Below are positions 35,224 to 45,885 of a stretch of 64,000 bases of DNA, one piece after another. The stretch lies in the NCBI GenBank assembly GCA_013874835.1, contig CP059430.1, positions 1,320,864 to 1,384,863 of the forward strand, in the 5' to 3' direction. This stretch comes from Carnobacteriaceae bacterium zg-84. Its GTDB lineage: Bacteria; Bacillota; Bacilli; Lactobacillales; Aerococcaceae. The notes beneath the pieces are model-generated. The model did no database searches. It was not told the DNA's origin and saw nothing but the letters and a program-made list of their open reading frames with translations. How positions within the stretch are numbered: position 1 is the first letter of the stretch; each line of letters begins with the position of its first letter. Both the position numbers and the translations under genes were made by a program.

Positions 35224-38200
35224 TACAATGCTCCTAAATCAATACGTGTTTCGTATAAACCTGTAACAGATTGATGAATCAGTATTGCAGTCTTACATTT
35301 TGTTGTAGATTTATATCTGAATCTTTTGATACTTTTATCGAAAAATGTAAAAGCAGTAGGTGCTCCAAACGACGTAAATGTCAGTAAGTTTACAAAAGAT
35401 TTCGCAATCGTTTCAATATCGCTATTTTTATTTTCTTCGTATAAACATTTTAACTCATTAACTACTTTATCTGCTAAAATATATTGATTAAATTCTACCA
35501 CTCGTTCAAATAATACATCAAACAGCTGTCTATTTTTTCCCAAACTATATGTATCTTCACTATCAACGACAGGACTACTTAATTTTTTAGCATGATACAA
35601 CAATTCTGTTAGTTGATAATCTAAACGAAAATAGTTGCCTTTGTGCAATTCATCCACACTAGATAGCAATCGACGTACACCATTCTCAAATTCAAATAAA
35701 CTATATTTAGGCAAAATAAACCACGTTTTAATATTATTAAAACCTAAAGACATTAAATAGGCTCTTTCATCTTTTTCAAACTCTGATCTATCAAGTAATT
35801 TAATACTAATCATTTCAGACAATTCTTTTGGTTTCTTTTTAGATTGATCCACATACTTCACAAAAACAGCATAGGCTTCTGTAGGCTCAATAAAACCACC
35901 GTATCTCGCAGCATTTAAATGTTGTTTTCTATCAATCAACTTATTGTTATATCCCGCCGGCTTATTTGATTCTTTATACAACCTTCCAGTTTGAATCTCC
36001 GTTTTTTTCGTCACTGTTACCGGCATGCTATATATCACATGCCCTAACTTCTCTTTCATACGTTCCTTATCCCAAACAACTTCACCAGTTAATGTATCCA
36101 CAAGTCTTTCTTTCTGCATAAAGGAGAGGATTTTATCATACATTGCATGTCTTTGAGTTGCTTTCATTCCATTTTGGTCAAAAGTACCGTGTTTGATATA
36201 ACTGCCATATACCAATTCTTTTTCCATTTGAGGATAAAGTTTCAACAATACATCGGCTACTACTGTTAATAAGTAAGCATCATGAGCGTGATGATATGGA
36301 TTAACTTCTCTTAACTTATACAACTTTAATTCTCGTCTAAAACGAGAAACAATATTAGCGTGAACCGTCATCACTTTTACGCGTCTTATTTTTCTACCGT
36401 CATTATCTATCTCTTTATTAAATTTATCATCTAATAAACGCGCAACGTGTTTTGTAATTTGACGTGTTTCCACAATTTGTCGTTGAATAAATCGCATTTT
36501 ATCTTCAACTGTCAATTCCTGCTTCATTAAACGACTTAATTTTTTATCACTTATTAAACCTACTTCATGCAATTTTTTCCAAAACAAACTTTCTTTTCTC
36601 ACGATGTCTAAATCAAGTACCTCATTTGTTTTTTTAGCATTTTCTTTAGCTGAAGTTAATACTTTATTATCAACTGAATCATCTTTAATAAAACTTCTTG
36701 GCACAATATGATCAACATGGTACTGTGATAAAAAGTTTATGTCTAAATCCTTACCAGTGTATAAATCTTTTCCATTTTGCAAATAATATAAAAATAGTTT
36801 CTCTTTTTGTAATAATTGATTATCCAAAACAGGCTCTTGTTTTAATAACTCACTTCCTAAATCATTCAGACCTTTTTCAATCGTTTCATATCTTTTTTTT
36901 GAATTATCTTTTCCTTTTTTCGTTGTTTGATGCTCTTTTGCCATTTCAATCACAATATTTTCTGGTAATTGATTTCCCATAACACGAATAATTTCATCAA
37001 CAATTTTAAGACTTTGTAAAATACCTTTCTTAATTGCTGGACTACCTGAAAGAGAGGCAACAAGTTCTTCATTATTATCTAACTCTAATTGTTGTACTTG
37101 TGCTTTTTCAATTTCCTCTTTAAATGACAATGATGCATCACGGATTAACTGCATGAAATTACGATTATTTAATTCATCATCTATCAAATAATCTAAAATC
37201 GTTTTTCCGTTTTCTTTATTTCGTATCCCATGTAATAATGTTTTTGACAAACGTCCCCACCCAGTAAATTTCTTACGAGATAATTTTTTAATTATCGCAT
37301 CATCAAGTATACCTAAATCAAATAACTGTTTTTCAATCATTTTTCGATCATCAAAAATAGTTAAAATATGAATCACATTTTCAATAAGTTCTTCATTTTT
37401 CACATCATCTAAAAAATCTTTAGAAAAAACTTTTAACAAGTCTATATATGTACCATACGATGCATTAAACGCTGCATCATTTTGTACATTTTTCAATTTA
37501 AAATCATAAAACTGCAATTCATTTTCCATAAAACGAATCAACTGTTTATAAGTGACTTTTCTATATTTTTTAAATAATGCATCAAATATTTTCTGTTTGT
37601 CTTGTGTCGATAAGTAAGTCCATTGACCTCCATTAAATTGGAATCTAACTTTTGTTAATTCATTAAATACCATATATTTTTCATAAATTAAACTATGTTT
37701 AGGTAAAACACGGCAATCAGGTAAATATGTATCAAATAGTGTCATTTTTTCAATAAATCGTTTCGCAGATTCTTCTTCATTGACAATTTCTTCAAAATTC
37801 CAAGGACGAATAGGTTCGTTTGATTTTCTAGACAACCAAGCAAACTCACTTTGTCCATTTGCTAGAGGGCCTACATAGTAAGGGATTCTAAACGTTAATA
37901 TTTGTTTGATTTTGTCGGCGTTGTCTTTCAAAAATGGATAATGCTTTCCTTGACTTTCTAAAATAGCCTCTAACTCTCTTAAATGAATTTGATAAGGAAT
38001 AACCCCATTGGCATAAGTCCGTTGCTTATTAAGGAATGTTTGACTTTCTATTTTATCAATAAATATCTGCCCCTCTGGAATTTTCCCAATGAGAGCTTTT
38101 GTAAAATTATAAAAGGCTTCTTGAGAAACAGGTTTAGCCGTAGATGTAAATGTGGAACCAACTTTTTTATGTTCACCAGAAATATATCCTGCATATCCTT

Positions 38201-39272
38201 GTTGACTTTTATCTTTGAACATCACACCATATTTATCAGGAAGATATAATTTAAAGAACTGTTTTAAATCTTTTAAGTCTTGATGGTGTTCATGATACTT
38301 CACAACCATACTAGAAGATAGCGGTGCATTAGAATCTAAGGGACTATCTCTTAAAATATCAAATAATAATATCGACTCATAAACTTTTTTAGCATACTCA
38401 AATAAAGGCTCATACTCTAAACCAATAATTGCTAAAAGAGCTTCTACTTCTTCTTCATAAGTTTCACTTGAAAATTGTAGGTCAAATTTTTCTGTTAGTT
38501 TGAATACTGTTTTAAAATCTACTTTATTACCAATAATCAACTTAACAAAATATTTCAAAGCACTTTTTGACAACTCATCTGGAAAAAGTTTCATAATATT
38601 CTCTACTTTTTTACTTTGTCTGAGTTTACGTGTCAATTCCTCTTCATATAAATGCTCATTTATTTTATTTAAACTTCCAAAATGTTCTTCGTACTCTAAT
38701 AAAAATACTTCAAAATTCTCTTTAACGGTTATATTAGATACATCAAGTGAACCTTCAATAAGAAAATGTCCACGGTATTTCAGAATATGTGCAATTGCTA
38801 AATAAACAAGGCGTAAGTCTGCTTTGTCATTCGTATTAGCTAAATACTCTCTAAGATGATAAATAGTTTTAAATGTATTGTGATAGCTGATTTCTTCTTC
38901 CAATGTTGCAAAAATCGGATATTTAGATTCCGATAATTTTTTATCATCTTCTTGCAAAAAACTTTCACTTAAACGATAAAAAAAGTTTTTATCTACTTTC
39001 ATCATCTCTTCCGAAAAAATATCTTGTAAATACAACAAACGGTTACGACGTCTGTTATATCTACGTCTTGTTGTTCGATGTATTCTTCTTTCTGCTGCTG
39101 TTTCAGCCGGTTCAAATAAAGAAGAACCCATCAAACTTTTTTTCACATACTTCTTATCTGTATTCCCTAAAACTTTTATTCTTTTAAAAGGTACTTTATA
39201 ATTATCCGTCACAACAGCATAACCGACAGAACCTACTCCAATATCTAAACCTATTGAATATTTTTTTGCCAT
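35223..39272 (-). CDS. cas9: Type II-A Cas9 endonuclease
   Basis: 1349 residues, close to the S. pyogenes enzyme in size. D10 of RuvC-I is in [17 protein letters not shown], the arginine-rich bridge helix is [18 protein letters not shown], and the HNH domain has VDHIVPRSF with H855 and N878, matching H840 and N863 of SpCas9. RuvC-III is at [15 protein letters not shown]. The PAM-interacting end reads [10 protein letters not shown], so both arginines equivalent to R1333 and R1335 are kept (R1317, R1319), which predicts an NGG-like PAM; this is inference. GGAGGGG precedes the ATG. It is the first gene of the cas operon, divergent from tracrRNA. Confidence 0.98.
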   Translation of the reverse strand: MAKKYSIGLDIGVGSVGYAVVTDNYKVPFKRIKVLGNTDKKYVKKSLMGSSLFEPAETAAERRIHRTTRRRYNRRRNRLLYLQDIFSEEMMKVDKNFFYRLSESFLQEDDKKLSESKYPIFATLEEEISYHNTFKTIYHLREYLANTNDKADLRLVYLAIAHILKYRGHFLIEGSLDVSNITVKENFEVFLLEYEEHFGSLNKINEHLYEEELTRKLRQSKKVENIMKLFPDELSKSALKYFVKLIIGNKVDFKTVFKLTEKFDLQFSSETYEEEVEALLAIIGLEYEPLFEYAKKVYESILLFDILRDSPLDSNAPLSSSMVVKYHEHHQDLKDLKQFFKLYLPDKYGVMFKDKSQQGYAGYISGEHKKVGSTFTSTAKPVSQEAFYNFTKALIGKIPEGQIFIDKIESQTFLNKQRTYANGVIPYQIHLRELEAILESQGKHYPFLKDNADKIKQILTFRIPYYVGPLANGQSEFAWLSRKSNEPIRPWNFEEIVNEEESAKRFIEKMTLFDTYLPDCRVLPKHSLIYEKYMVFNELTKVRFQFNGGQWTYLSTQDKQKIFDALFKKYRKVTYKQLIRFMENELQFYDFKLKNVQNDAAFNASYGTYIDLLKVFSKDFLDDVKNEELIENVIHILTIFDDRKMIEKQLFDLGILDDAIIKKLSRKKFTGWGRLSKTLLHGIRNKENGKTILDYLIDDELNNRNFMQLIRDASLSFKEEIEKAQVQQLELDNNEELVASLSGSPAIKKGILQSLKIVDEIIRVMGNQLPENIVIEMAKEHQTTKKGKDNSKKRYETIEKGLNDLGSELLKQEPVLDNQLLQKEKLFLYYLQNGKDLYTGKDLDINFLSQYHVDHIVPRSFIKDDSVDNKVLTSAKENAKKTNEVLDLDIVRKESLFWKKLHEVGLISDKKLSRLMKQELTVEDKMRFIQRQIVETRQITKHVARLLDDKFNKEIDNDGRKIRRVKVMTVHANIVSRFRRELKLYKLREVNPYHHAHDAYLLTVVADVLLKLYPQMEKELVYGSYIKHGTFDQNGMKATQRHAMYDKILSFMQKERLVDTLTGEVVWDKERMKEKLGHVIYSMPVTVTKKTEIQTGRLYKESNKPAGYNNKLIDRKQHLNAARYGGFIEPTEAYAVFVKYVDQSKKKPKELSEMISIKLLDRSEFEKDERAYLMSLGFNNIKTWFILPKYSLFEFENGVRRLLSSVDELHKGNYFRLDYQLTELLYHAKKLSSPVVDSEDTYSLGKNRQLFDVLFERVVEFNQYILADKVVNELKCLYEENKNSDIETIAKSFVNLLTFTSFGAPTAFTFFDKSIKRFRYKSTTKCKTAILIHQSVTGLYETRIDLGAL

Positions 39273-39301
39273 AAAACCCCTCCTATTTTTAAGTAAAACG
39301 C

Positions 39302-39330
39302 TTTACATTTTTAACAAAACCTGTTAAAAT
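39302..39330 (+). promoter_or_regulatory. tracrRNA promoter
   Basis: TTTACA (39302-39307), 17-bp spacer, TAAAAT (39325-39330) with TGT just before it, an extended -10 form. It starts transcription near 39337, at the first bases of the anti-repeat. Confidence 0.75.
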
Positions 39331-39336
39331 AACATT

Positions 39337-39418
39337 GTTTAACCATTCAAAACAACATAGCGAGTTAAAATAAGGCTTTGTCCTTTAACAAATTTGTGTG
39401 CCGTTCCGGCACTTTTTT
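39337..39418 (+). ncRNA. tracrRNA
   Basis: About 82 nt, divergent from cas9. The anti-repeat TAACCATTCAAAACAACA pairs perfectly with 18 bases of the crRNA repeat; TAGCGAGTTAAAAT then forms the bulged lower stem exactly as in S. pyogenes. The nexus AAGGCTTTGTCC follows, then a small ACAAATTTGT hairpin and a terminator GTGCCGTTCCGGCAC with six Ts. RNase III (rnc at 17 kb) would process the duplex. Confidence 0.92.
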
Positions 39419-39614
39419 ATTTTCATTACGTTTTAAAACGTTTTCACACCAGTGTATATTTCGTTCATTACTATTAAATCTTTCTTCTGTATACAAAAAG
39501 TATTTAGCCATAAACAAAAAGACTTTTTTCAGTTTCTTCTCTACGACTAATATTTTGAATCGTTTTTAAAGTCATTATATCATATTCATAACAATCAGTA
39601 TATTTTTCATTTCA

Positions 39615-39770
39615 TTATTCGAAAAAGAGCCACCATATTAACAATCCAACACCCGTTAAACCTACTAAAGTTTTTAGTTTTTCTTCTGTTGTTGTTTTTC
39701 TTATGGTAAAGGTTATATTATTCCCTTTTTTTGTAACATATTCTTTCTTCATAATATAATCTTTTTTCAT
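39615..39770 (-). CDS. Small single-pass membrane protein upstream of tracrRNA
   Basis: 51 residues beginning MKKDYIMKKEYVTKKGNN, then ITFTIRKTTTEEKLKTL and a C-terminal hydrophobic helix VGLTGVGLLIWWLFF. A good GGGAGGTAAGT ribosome-binding site stands 2 bp before the ATG, which sets it apart from random ORFs. I recognise no family. It is transcribed toward cas9 and lies about 200 bp from the tracrRNA end. Its C-terminal pattern resembles the 28-residue ORF at 23133. Confidence 0.55.
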   Translation of the reverse strand: MKKDYIMKKEYVTKKGNNITFTIRKTTTEEKLKTLVGLTGVGLLIWWLFFE

Positions 39771-39994
39771 ACTTACCTCCCTATTCATTTTTACTTGCTC
39801 ATAACCATTCCAATTTGACTATTTTATTATGTTTTATTCATTATACTCTATCAGTAATCATGATGACAATAATGACTTGTTATCTTGATAATGAAATAAA
39901 AAAGAGCTTTATGAAAAATAGATAAAAAATATTTTAACAATATATCTTCTAGTAAATATAGTCTATTTTTGCCAAACACATCTTAATAAATAAC

Positions 39995-41470
39995 GGCTCT
40001 ATAATAAATCGTGTTGGTGGGAATAATCCACCAACACGATTTTGTATATAAAAGTGGACAAAAAAAGAGAAATACCTGTATGATTAAATCACCACAATTA
40101 AACAAGGAGGTATTTCTCATGGATTATTATACAAAAAAATTATTGACATTAACAGATAAATCTTTCATAGCTGATGAACATTGGTTAGAAGAAAAAACAA
40201 TAAATGGTATTCCACACCACTTTATTAAAGGTACTTGGACAAAGCCTTGCCACACCTGTCCACATTGTCATGCTAAAACACTCATCAAACATGGGACATA
40301 TCAAACGAAAACATTATTACCAAAGTTTAGACAAATCAAAACTGTTTTACTTCTTAAAAGAACCCGTTATCGCTGTAAAACGTGTCTAAAAACCTGTTCT
40401 TCTTCGTGTTCTTTAGTCGATAAACATTTTGTATTTCTAAAGAATTAAAACAACTTATTGCACTTGATTTAACGAAAAATATTTCAAGAAAACATATCTG
40501 CCAAGACCACTTTGTATCTGATGTGACCGTACAACGTGTCTTAGATAAATATACAAAACAAGTTAAACCGTCTTTTCATTATCTACCTAAGGTACTATGT
40601 ATCGACGAATTTAAGTCTGTGACATCTCATTTAGGGAAGATGAGTTTTATCTGTGTAGACGGATTGACGCACCGTATTATTGATGTGTTACCTAGTCGCC
40701 AATTAGACCATTTAATCACTTATTTTAAACAATTTTCTAAAAAAGCAAGACATAGCGTTCGCTATCTTGTTATGGATATGAATGCCAATTATGGCAAACT
40801 TATTCAGAAGGTTTTTCCTAATGCCGTTATTGTCACAGATAGATTTCATATCATACAACATATACATCGGAATTTAAATACACTACGTATAAAAGAAATG
40901 AACACCTTTAAAAAAGAAGAAAAGGCTTATAAACACTTAAAGAAATACTGGAAATTATTATTAAAAGATGCCTTTGATGTAAATGATACAGACTATCACT
41001 ATCACCAATCCTTTAAAACATATCTGACACACGCACAAATCCTGGATAGATTATTAGACTATAGTCCTGTTTTAAAACAAGCATATGAGTTTGTACAAGA
41101 GTTGAGATATGCTTATAGACAGCGAGATTTTGAGTCATTTATGGAGGTTATTCATCATATTGACCCGTCATTACCAGAGTGGTTTAGAAAGAAATTTGAT
41201 ATTTTTAAAACCTATCAGAATGGTATTTATCAAGCTTTTACCACACCTTATTCAAACGGTATCACAGAAGCTATCAACAATCATATTAAAGTCATCAAAC
41301 GGATTGCCTATGGCTACAGACGTTTTTCTTATTTTAGATTGCGTATTTTAATCATACAACACCATTCTCAGTGGCAGAAAAAGAATGTGAAAAAGGTAGT
41401 GAATGGTTAATGCCATTCACTACCAACATACTCACTATTTCTCTCCACCAACACAATTTGACGAAGAGCC
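39995..41470 (+). mobile_element. ISL3-type insertion sequence, copy 2 (transposase broken)
   Basis: 1476 bp, nearly identical to copy 1 but in the opposite orientation and one base shorter. Ends are GGCTCTATAATAAATCG at 39995 and GACGAAGAGCC at 41470. The flanking octamers, TAAATAAC and ATTTTTTT, do not match, so the target duplication is missing; adjacent deletion, recombination between copies elsewhere, or decay could explain this. Confidence 0.92.
40119..41410 (+). pseudogene. ISL3 family transposase, frameshifted
   Basis: Same gene as the intact transposase of copy 1, starting after AAGGAGGTATTTCTC. At about 40425-40432 the copy 1 sequence CATTGTTGT is CATTTTGT here, a one-base loss that shifts the frame after about 100 codons and leads to a stop at 40448. 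The rest of the reading frame, including the DDE region, is open from 40523 to 41410. Copy 1 could still mobilise it in trans. Confidence 0.93.
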
Positions 41471-41555
41471 ATTTTTTTAATATCCCCAAAACTAAAAAAA
41501 AGGCTATATAAAGTCATTTCTCAGATTTAACTATTTTATAAAACATTAAAAAAAT

Positions 41556-41637
41556 GCAGTCGATGGGACTCGAACCCACACGAGAATACTCTCACTACCC
41601 CCTCAAGATAGCGTGTCTGCCATTCCACCACGACTGC
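41556..41637 (-). tRNA. tRNA-Leu (GAG)
   Basis: Minus strand, 82 bases. Acceptor stem GCAGTCG pairs with CGACTGC. The anticodon stem CTATC/GGTAG encloses the loop TTGAGGG with anticodon GAG, reading CUC. A long variable arm (GTGAGAGTATTCTCG) marks a class II tRNA, and the T arm has GGTTCGAGTCC. CCA is not encoded. Confidence 0.95.
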
Positions 41638-41643
41638 GTTTTG

Positions 41644-41668
41644 TTTTGCATGCGTCACGCATGCAAAA
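41644..41668 (-). terminator. Perfect hairpin between ybaK and tRNA-Leu
   Basis: TTTTGCATGCG and CGCATGCAAAA form an 11-bp stem with a three-base loop, 8 bp after the ybaK stop. It may end the ybaK transcript or mark the tRNA precursor; no T-run follows. Confidence 0.5.
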
Positions 41669-41675
41669 CCTGTAT

Positions 41676-42158
41676 TTATTGTATTAAATGAGAAAGTATC
41701 CCATTGGTAACATTCATTAAATCTGCGGGGGTCAATTCCATTTGATACCCTCTTTTACCAGCAGATACGACTATTGTATCATAATTTTGAACACTTGTAT
41801 CGAAAAACGTAGGTAATTGTTTTTTCATGCCTACTGGCGAGCAGCCTCCACGAATATATCCTGTTTGTTTTTCAAGCATGTCTAAAGGTAATAATGTCAC
41901 ACTTTTTTCTTTACACACATGCGCTACTTGTTTTAAATCAAGTTCACTTGTTATCGGCACAACACAAACATATAAGGCACCACTTTTTCCAACTAAAACA
42001 ATCGTTTTGTAAATGCGTTCACTTTTATCCTTGAATTGTTCAAGAATATGTCTACCCCCGATATGCTGTTCATCCCATTCATATGTATGAACTGTATAAG
42101 CAATCTTTTTTTGGTCTAATTGTCTAAGAGCATTTGTTTTAAGTAGTTTTTTACTCAT
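41676..42158 (-). CDS. ybaK: Cys-tRNA(Pro)/aminoacyl-tRNA deacylase YbaK/EbsC
   Basis: 160 residues. The YbaK fold is seen in KKIAYTVHTYEWDEQ, ERIYKTIVLVGKSGALYVCVVPI and the substrate loop GYIRGGCSPVGMKK. The family hydrolyses misacylated tRNA, chiefly Cys-tRNA(Pro). The start overlaps the end of the glycosyltransferase gene by 8 bp, so the two are probably coupled. Confidence 0.92.
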   Translation of the reverse strand: MSKKLLKTNALRQLDQKKIAYTVHTYEWDEQHIGGRHILEQFKDKSERIYKTIVLVGKSGALYVCVVPITSELDLKQVAHVCKEKSVTLLPLDMLEKQTGYIRGGCSPVGMKKQLPTFFDTSVQNYDTIVVSAGKRGYQMELTPADLMNVTNGILSHLIQ

Positions 42159-43383
42159 CTTTATCGAACCACTTTCCAAAGGACAAACGATTTAAAATAC
42201 TTGATTTTGGATTTTCTTCATTCGTTCGTTTTTCTTTATAACTTTCAACGGCTTGATAATAAAACGCCTCAACAGCTTTCCCAAATTTATCTGCTGATAC
42301 ATTATAAGACAATGCTTCTTTTTCTTCATTAGATAATTTTTGAGTTTCGTTTAAAATAGGTACATAATCAATGACTGCTTTGGCTAATTGTGATGTGTCT
42401 TCATATAAACATCCTAAACTTTCATTCGTAATGATACCAGATAAATAATCATTACGTTTTGCAATAACAGGTAAGCCATTGACTAAAGACTCTAAATACG
42501 TTAGCCCTTGTGTTTCAGATTCAGATGCATTCACATAAATATCAGACATTTGGTAATATTTATACACATCATCATTTTGAATTTCGCCGACAAAGATAAC
42601 CGTATCTTGCAGAGATAATTCACTTACTTGTTCTTCCAATGATTTTCTAGCAGGTCCATCTCCAACAAATACTAATCTAGCATTTGGATATTGTACTAAA
42701 ACATGTGGGAAAGCATCTATAATTTTATCTAAGCTCTTTTCTTTTGCCAATCGAGATAAAGATAATAACACAAGATGTTCATCAGATAAACCTAATGCTT
42801 GTCTAATATTTGTTCTAACAGAAGTAACTTTTTCTGGGATTGGTACACCCGTTGGAATAATTTGAATATCCGTTTCAATATCATAGCCTTTTAAAATCTC
42901 AAAAATTTGTGGGCCCGGAGCTATCACACCTGACGTGTGGTTACAAAATGAATGAGATAAAAAACGAACATGGCTATGTCTAACTAAATAACCATTAGCA
43001 ATATAATGTAAATATTTTTCATACATGGTATGATAAGTGTGAACTGTTGGAATTTTTAATCGATATGCCACATATTTGCCAATAAGTCCCATGCCAAATT
43101 CTGTATGCGTATGCACAATATCAAATTGCTTTTCTTTCGCAATTTTATAAGCTTTATTCATTCCACCAATGACTAAACGTCTATCTGTAAAGAAAATAAA
43201 CGGCACACTAGCAATCCGAACAATTTTGTCATTATTCTCATTCTCATCGACATGGGGATCTGTCGTCGTAAAAATTGTGACGTCATGACCCATTTTTTCT
43301 AATTCTTCACTTAAAATTTTAATTGATGTCGCTACCCCACTTACTTGAGGAAAGTACGAATCTGTAAACATCGCAATTTTCAT
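42151..43383 (-). CDS. GT4 glycosyltransferase, 1,2-diacylglycerol glucosyltransferase-like
   Basis: 410 residues, GT-B fold of family GT4. The N-terminus KIAMFTDSYFPQVSGVATSI and HTHTEFGMGL are acceptor-side features, and ESETQGLTYLESL holds the EX7E motif for the nucleotide sugar. This pattern is typical of the monoglucosyl-diacylglycerol synthases of Lactobacillales (BgsB/alMGS type), which make the lipid anchor of lipoteichoic acid. The start at 43383 is set by GTGGAGAATATT just upstream; an in-frame ATG 4 codons earlier is less well placed. A second glucosyltransferase is not seen next to it. Confidence 0.85.
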   Translation of the reverse strand: MKIAMFTDSYFPQVSGVATSIKILSEELEKMGHDVTIFTTTDPHVDENENNDKIVRIASVPFIFFTDRRLVIGGMNKAYKIAKEKQFDIVHTHTEFGMGLIGKYVAYRLKIPTVHTYHTMYEKYLHYIANGYLVRHSHVRFLSHSFCNHTSGVIAPGPQIFEILKGYDIETDIQIIPTGVPIPEKVTSVRTNIRQALGLSDEHLVLLSLSRLAKEKSLDKIIDAFPHVLVQYPNARLVFVGDGPARKSLEEQVSELSLQDTVIFVGEIQNDDVYKYYQMSDIYVNASESETQGLTYLESLVNGLPVIAKRNDYLSGIITNESLGCLYEDTSQLAKAVIDYVPILNETQKLSNEEKEALSYNVSADKFGKAVEAFYYQAVESYKEKRTNEENPKSSILNRLSFGKWFDKDE

Positions 43384-43552
43384 AATATTCTCCACGTTAA
43401 ATATATTGTTCTTTTTATTCTACTCTTTTCAAAGTCGACAATCAAGCGTTAATTATTAGGATACATTTATTGCAATACATAGTTTTTCAAATCAACTAGT
43501 ATCAGATATGGCAACCCATGATTAAAAAATAGTATTTAAATCAATAACACAA

Positions 43553-43588
43553 AAAGGCTTAAAATCAGCAAATTGATTTCAAGCCTTT
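43553..43588 (-). terminator. ftsK terminator
   Basis: A near-perfect stem, AAAGGCTTGAAATCA with TGATTTTAAGCCTTT on the minus strand, followed by TTTGTG. Further inverted repeats outside it (GTTTAAATACTATTTT at 43591-43606 against 43526-43542) extend it into a long palindrome. The rest of the 226-bp gap shows nothing else. Confidence 0.75.
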
Positions 43589-43609
43589 CTGTTTAAATAC
43601 TATTTTGTG

Positions 43610-45778
43610 TTATACTTCTGTATTAATTAATACACGTCGTGGTTTTGTTCCCTCAGCCGCACCAACATGTCCTTTGGCTTCTAATTCATCCATCAATCTC
43701 GCCGCACGGTTAAAGCCAATTCTAAAACGACGTTGTAACATAGATACACTAATAAACTCTTGTTCTTTCAAGAATTCTACAACTTCAGTAAATAATTCGT
43801 CTTCTGGTTCTCCTTGTGATACCGGTTCATCTGTTGGAATCATGTCTTCGACATAATTTGCCTCTTGTTGATTTTTAACAAATTCTACTATTTTTTCAAC
43901 TTCAGAATCAGATAAGAACGCACCTTGTACACGAATTGGTTTATTTTCTCCCATTGGTTGAAATAGCATATCACCTTTTCCGAGTAGTTTTTCAGCACCG
44001 TTACTATCAATAATCGTACGAGAATCAATACTACTAGATACGGCAAATGCCATTCGACTAGGTACGTTGGCTTTTATCAATCCAGTAATAACATCTACAC
44101 TTGGTCTTTGTGTCGCTAAAACCATATGAATTCCTGCTGCACGTGCCATTTGCGCTAATCGGATAATGGCTGATTCTACTTCATTACTTGCCACCATCAT
44201 CAAATCAGCTAACTCATCTACAATCACAACAATGTACGGCATTTTCTCCATGGGTTCATCAGCTGTTTCATTAAATTCATCAACTTGTTCATTATACCCA
44301 ATAATATTACGCATACCTGTTTGAGCAAATAATTCATAGCGTCTTTCCATTTCCAAGACAACTTTTTGCAATGCTTGTGCAGCACGGCGTGGATTTGTGA
44401 CAACTGGAGTTAATAAATGAGGAATGCCATTATAGACATTTAACTCTACTTTTTTAGGGTCAATCATCATCAGTTTCACTTCACTTGGTTTGGCTTTCAT
44501 CAAAATACTTGTAATCATGCCGTTAATCGCCACAGATTTTCCACTACCCGTAGCACCAGCAACAAGTAAATGTGGCATTTTTGATAAGTCAGCCATACGA
44601 ATATTTCCTGAAATATCTCTTCCAAGTGGGACTTCTAGTTTTGATTTAGAATCAATATTACCTTCAATAATTTCTCTGAAAGAAACCATACTTGTGGTTT
44701 GATTCGGTACTTCAATACCTACAAATGATTTTCCAGGAATCGGTGCTTCAATACGAATATCTTTTGCTGCCAAGGCTAACGCCAAATCATCTGTTAAACT
44801 CACAATTTTACTGACTTTCACACCAACAGCTGGCTGTACTTCAAATTTTGTCACAGACGGACCTAAATTAGCAGAAATAACACGTGCATTGACACCAAAA
44901 CTTTTAAATGTATCTTCTAAAATACGAATATTTCTTTTTATTAATTCATGCTCACTCGATTGATCAACTGGTTCTACACGATTTAATAATGTTACTGGAG
45001 GTAATTCATAGTGCGAATCTTCTTTTGATACAGAAAATGTTACTTCTTTTTCAACCACTTCTTCTACTACCGGGTCAATCACGTCTGGTTCGGGCTGGAA
45101 ACTATTTATAACAATCGGCTCTATATTTTCAACGGCTGGTTTATCGTCTTCTTCAATATATAGCACGCTATCTATATCTTCTTTGACCTCTTTTACTGAT
45201 TTTGGTAGTTTTATTTGCGTTTTTTGCACTTTTGTTCTAGTATGCTGCGCCATATCAATAAAATCAGAAATCGTTTTTCCACTTACTAATACTAAAGTGA
45301 TACCTAATAAAAGGAGCAGTATTAAATATGTCCCAATTTCACCAAATAAAAACGTAAATATATTCGCTAAAACAGCTCCAATCATACCGCCACCGGTCGC
45401 TTGTTTTAATTGATTGCTGAATAAATCAGTTGAGATAGCTTTCCATGTGTCTGACATAAGATTAGTACGGTTTGCAAATCCTAAATATTCAAAAAACACA
45501 AGAATTATAATTGTAAATACACAACTGGCAATCATTTGCTTTTTTGTCATCGGAATTGAGGGTGTTCGTTTAAATAGCATATAAATTGCATAAATAATCA
45601 ACAAAATAGACACAAATCGGTACGTATCACCAACAAATAAACGGATAATATTAGCAAAAAAAACACCGATAAAACCGAATGAAAAAACAGCAAATAAACA
45701 GACAAATAGTAAAGCAATGGATATATACTCTAACTTAAATGTTTGCTTCTTTTTTGTTTTGTTTCTTTTCTTAGCCAC
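43610..45778 (-). CDS. ftsK: DNA translocase FtsK/SpoIIIE
   Basis: 722 residues. About four membrane segments fill residues 15-180, then an acidic linker, then the motor: Walker [18 protein letters not shown], Walker [12 protein letters not shown] and the winged-helix gamma domain at the C-terminus ([20 protein letters not shown] to AKGHVG) that reads KOPS/SRS-type sites. FtsK pumps chromosome DNA through the closing septum. Membrane segments exclude the soluble paralogue SftA. Confidence 0.95.
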   Translation of the reverse strand: MAKKRNKTKKKQTFKLEYISIALLFVCLFAVFSFGFIGVFFANIIRLFVGDTYRFVSILLIIYAIYMLFKRTPSIPMTKKQMIASCVFTIIILVFFEYLGFANRTNLMSDTWKAISTDLFSNQLKQATGGGMIGAVLANIFTFLFGEIGTYLILLLLLGITLVLVSGKTISDFIDMAQHTRTKVQKTQIKLPKSVKEVKEDIDSVLYIEEDDKPAVENIEPIVINSFQPEPDVIDPVVEEVVEKEVTFSVSKEDSHYELPPVTLLNRVEPVDQSSEHELIKRNIRILEDTFKSFGVNARVISANLGPSVTKFEVQPAVGVKVSKIVSLTDDLALALAAKDIRIEAPIPGKSFVGIEVPNQTTSMVSFREIIEGNIDSKSKLEVPLGRDISGNIRMADLSKMPHLLVAGATGSGKSVAINGMITSILMKAKPSEVKLMMIDPKKVELNVYNGIPHLLTPVVTNPRRAAQALQKVVLEMERRYELFAQTGMRNIIGYNEQVDEFNETADEPMEKMPYIVVIVDELADLMMVASNEVESAIIRLAQMARAAGIHMVLATQRPSVDVITGLIKANVPSRMAFAVSSSIDSRTIIDSNGAEKLLGKGDMLFQPMGENKPIRVQGAFLSDSEVEKIVEFVKNQQEANYVEDMIPTDEPVSQGEPEDELFTEVVEFLKEQEFISVSMLQRRFRIGFNRAARLMDELEAKGHVGAAEGTKPRRVLINTEV

Positions 45779-45824
45779 TGCTCTGCCTCCATATTTATTA
45801 TTTTTGCTTTATTATATCATATTT

Positions 45825-45853
45825 TTGAAACTTCGTATAAAATAGGGTATAAT
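45825..45853 (+). promoter_or_regulatory. yidC promoter
   Basis: TTGAAA (45825-45830), 17 bp, TATAAT (45848-45853), 32 bp before the yidC ATG and divergent from ftsK. Confidence 0.75.
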
Positions 45854-45885
45854 CTTCTAGTAAATTTAAAAAAAGGAATGAACAT

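Noticed and set aside
24812-41470. Composite transposon carrying the CRISPR-Cas locus
   Set aside because: The enclosed rpsD and conserved chromosomal genes, and the missing target duplication of copy 2, argue against movement as a unit.
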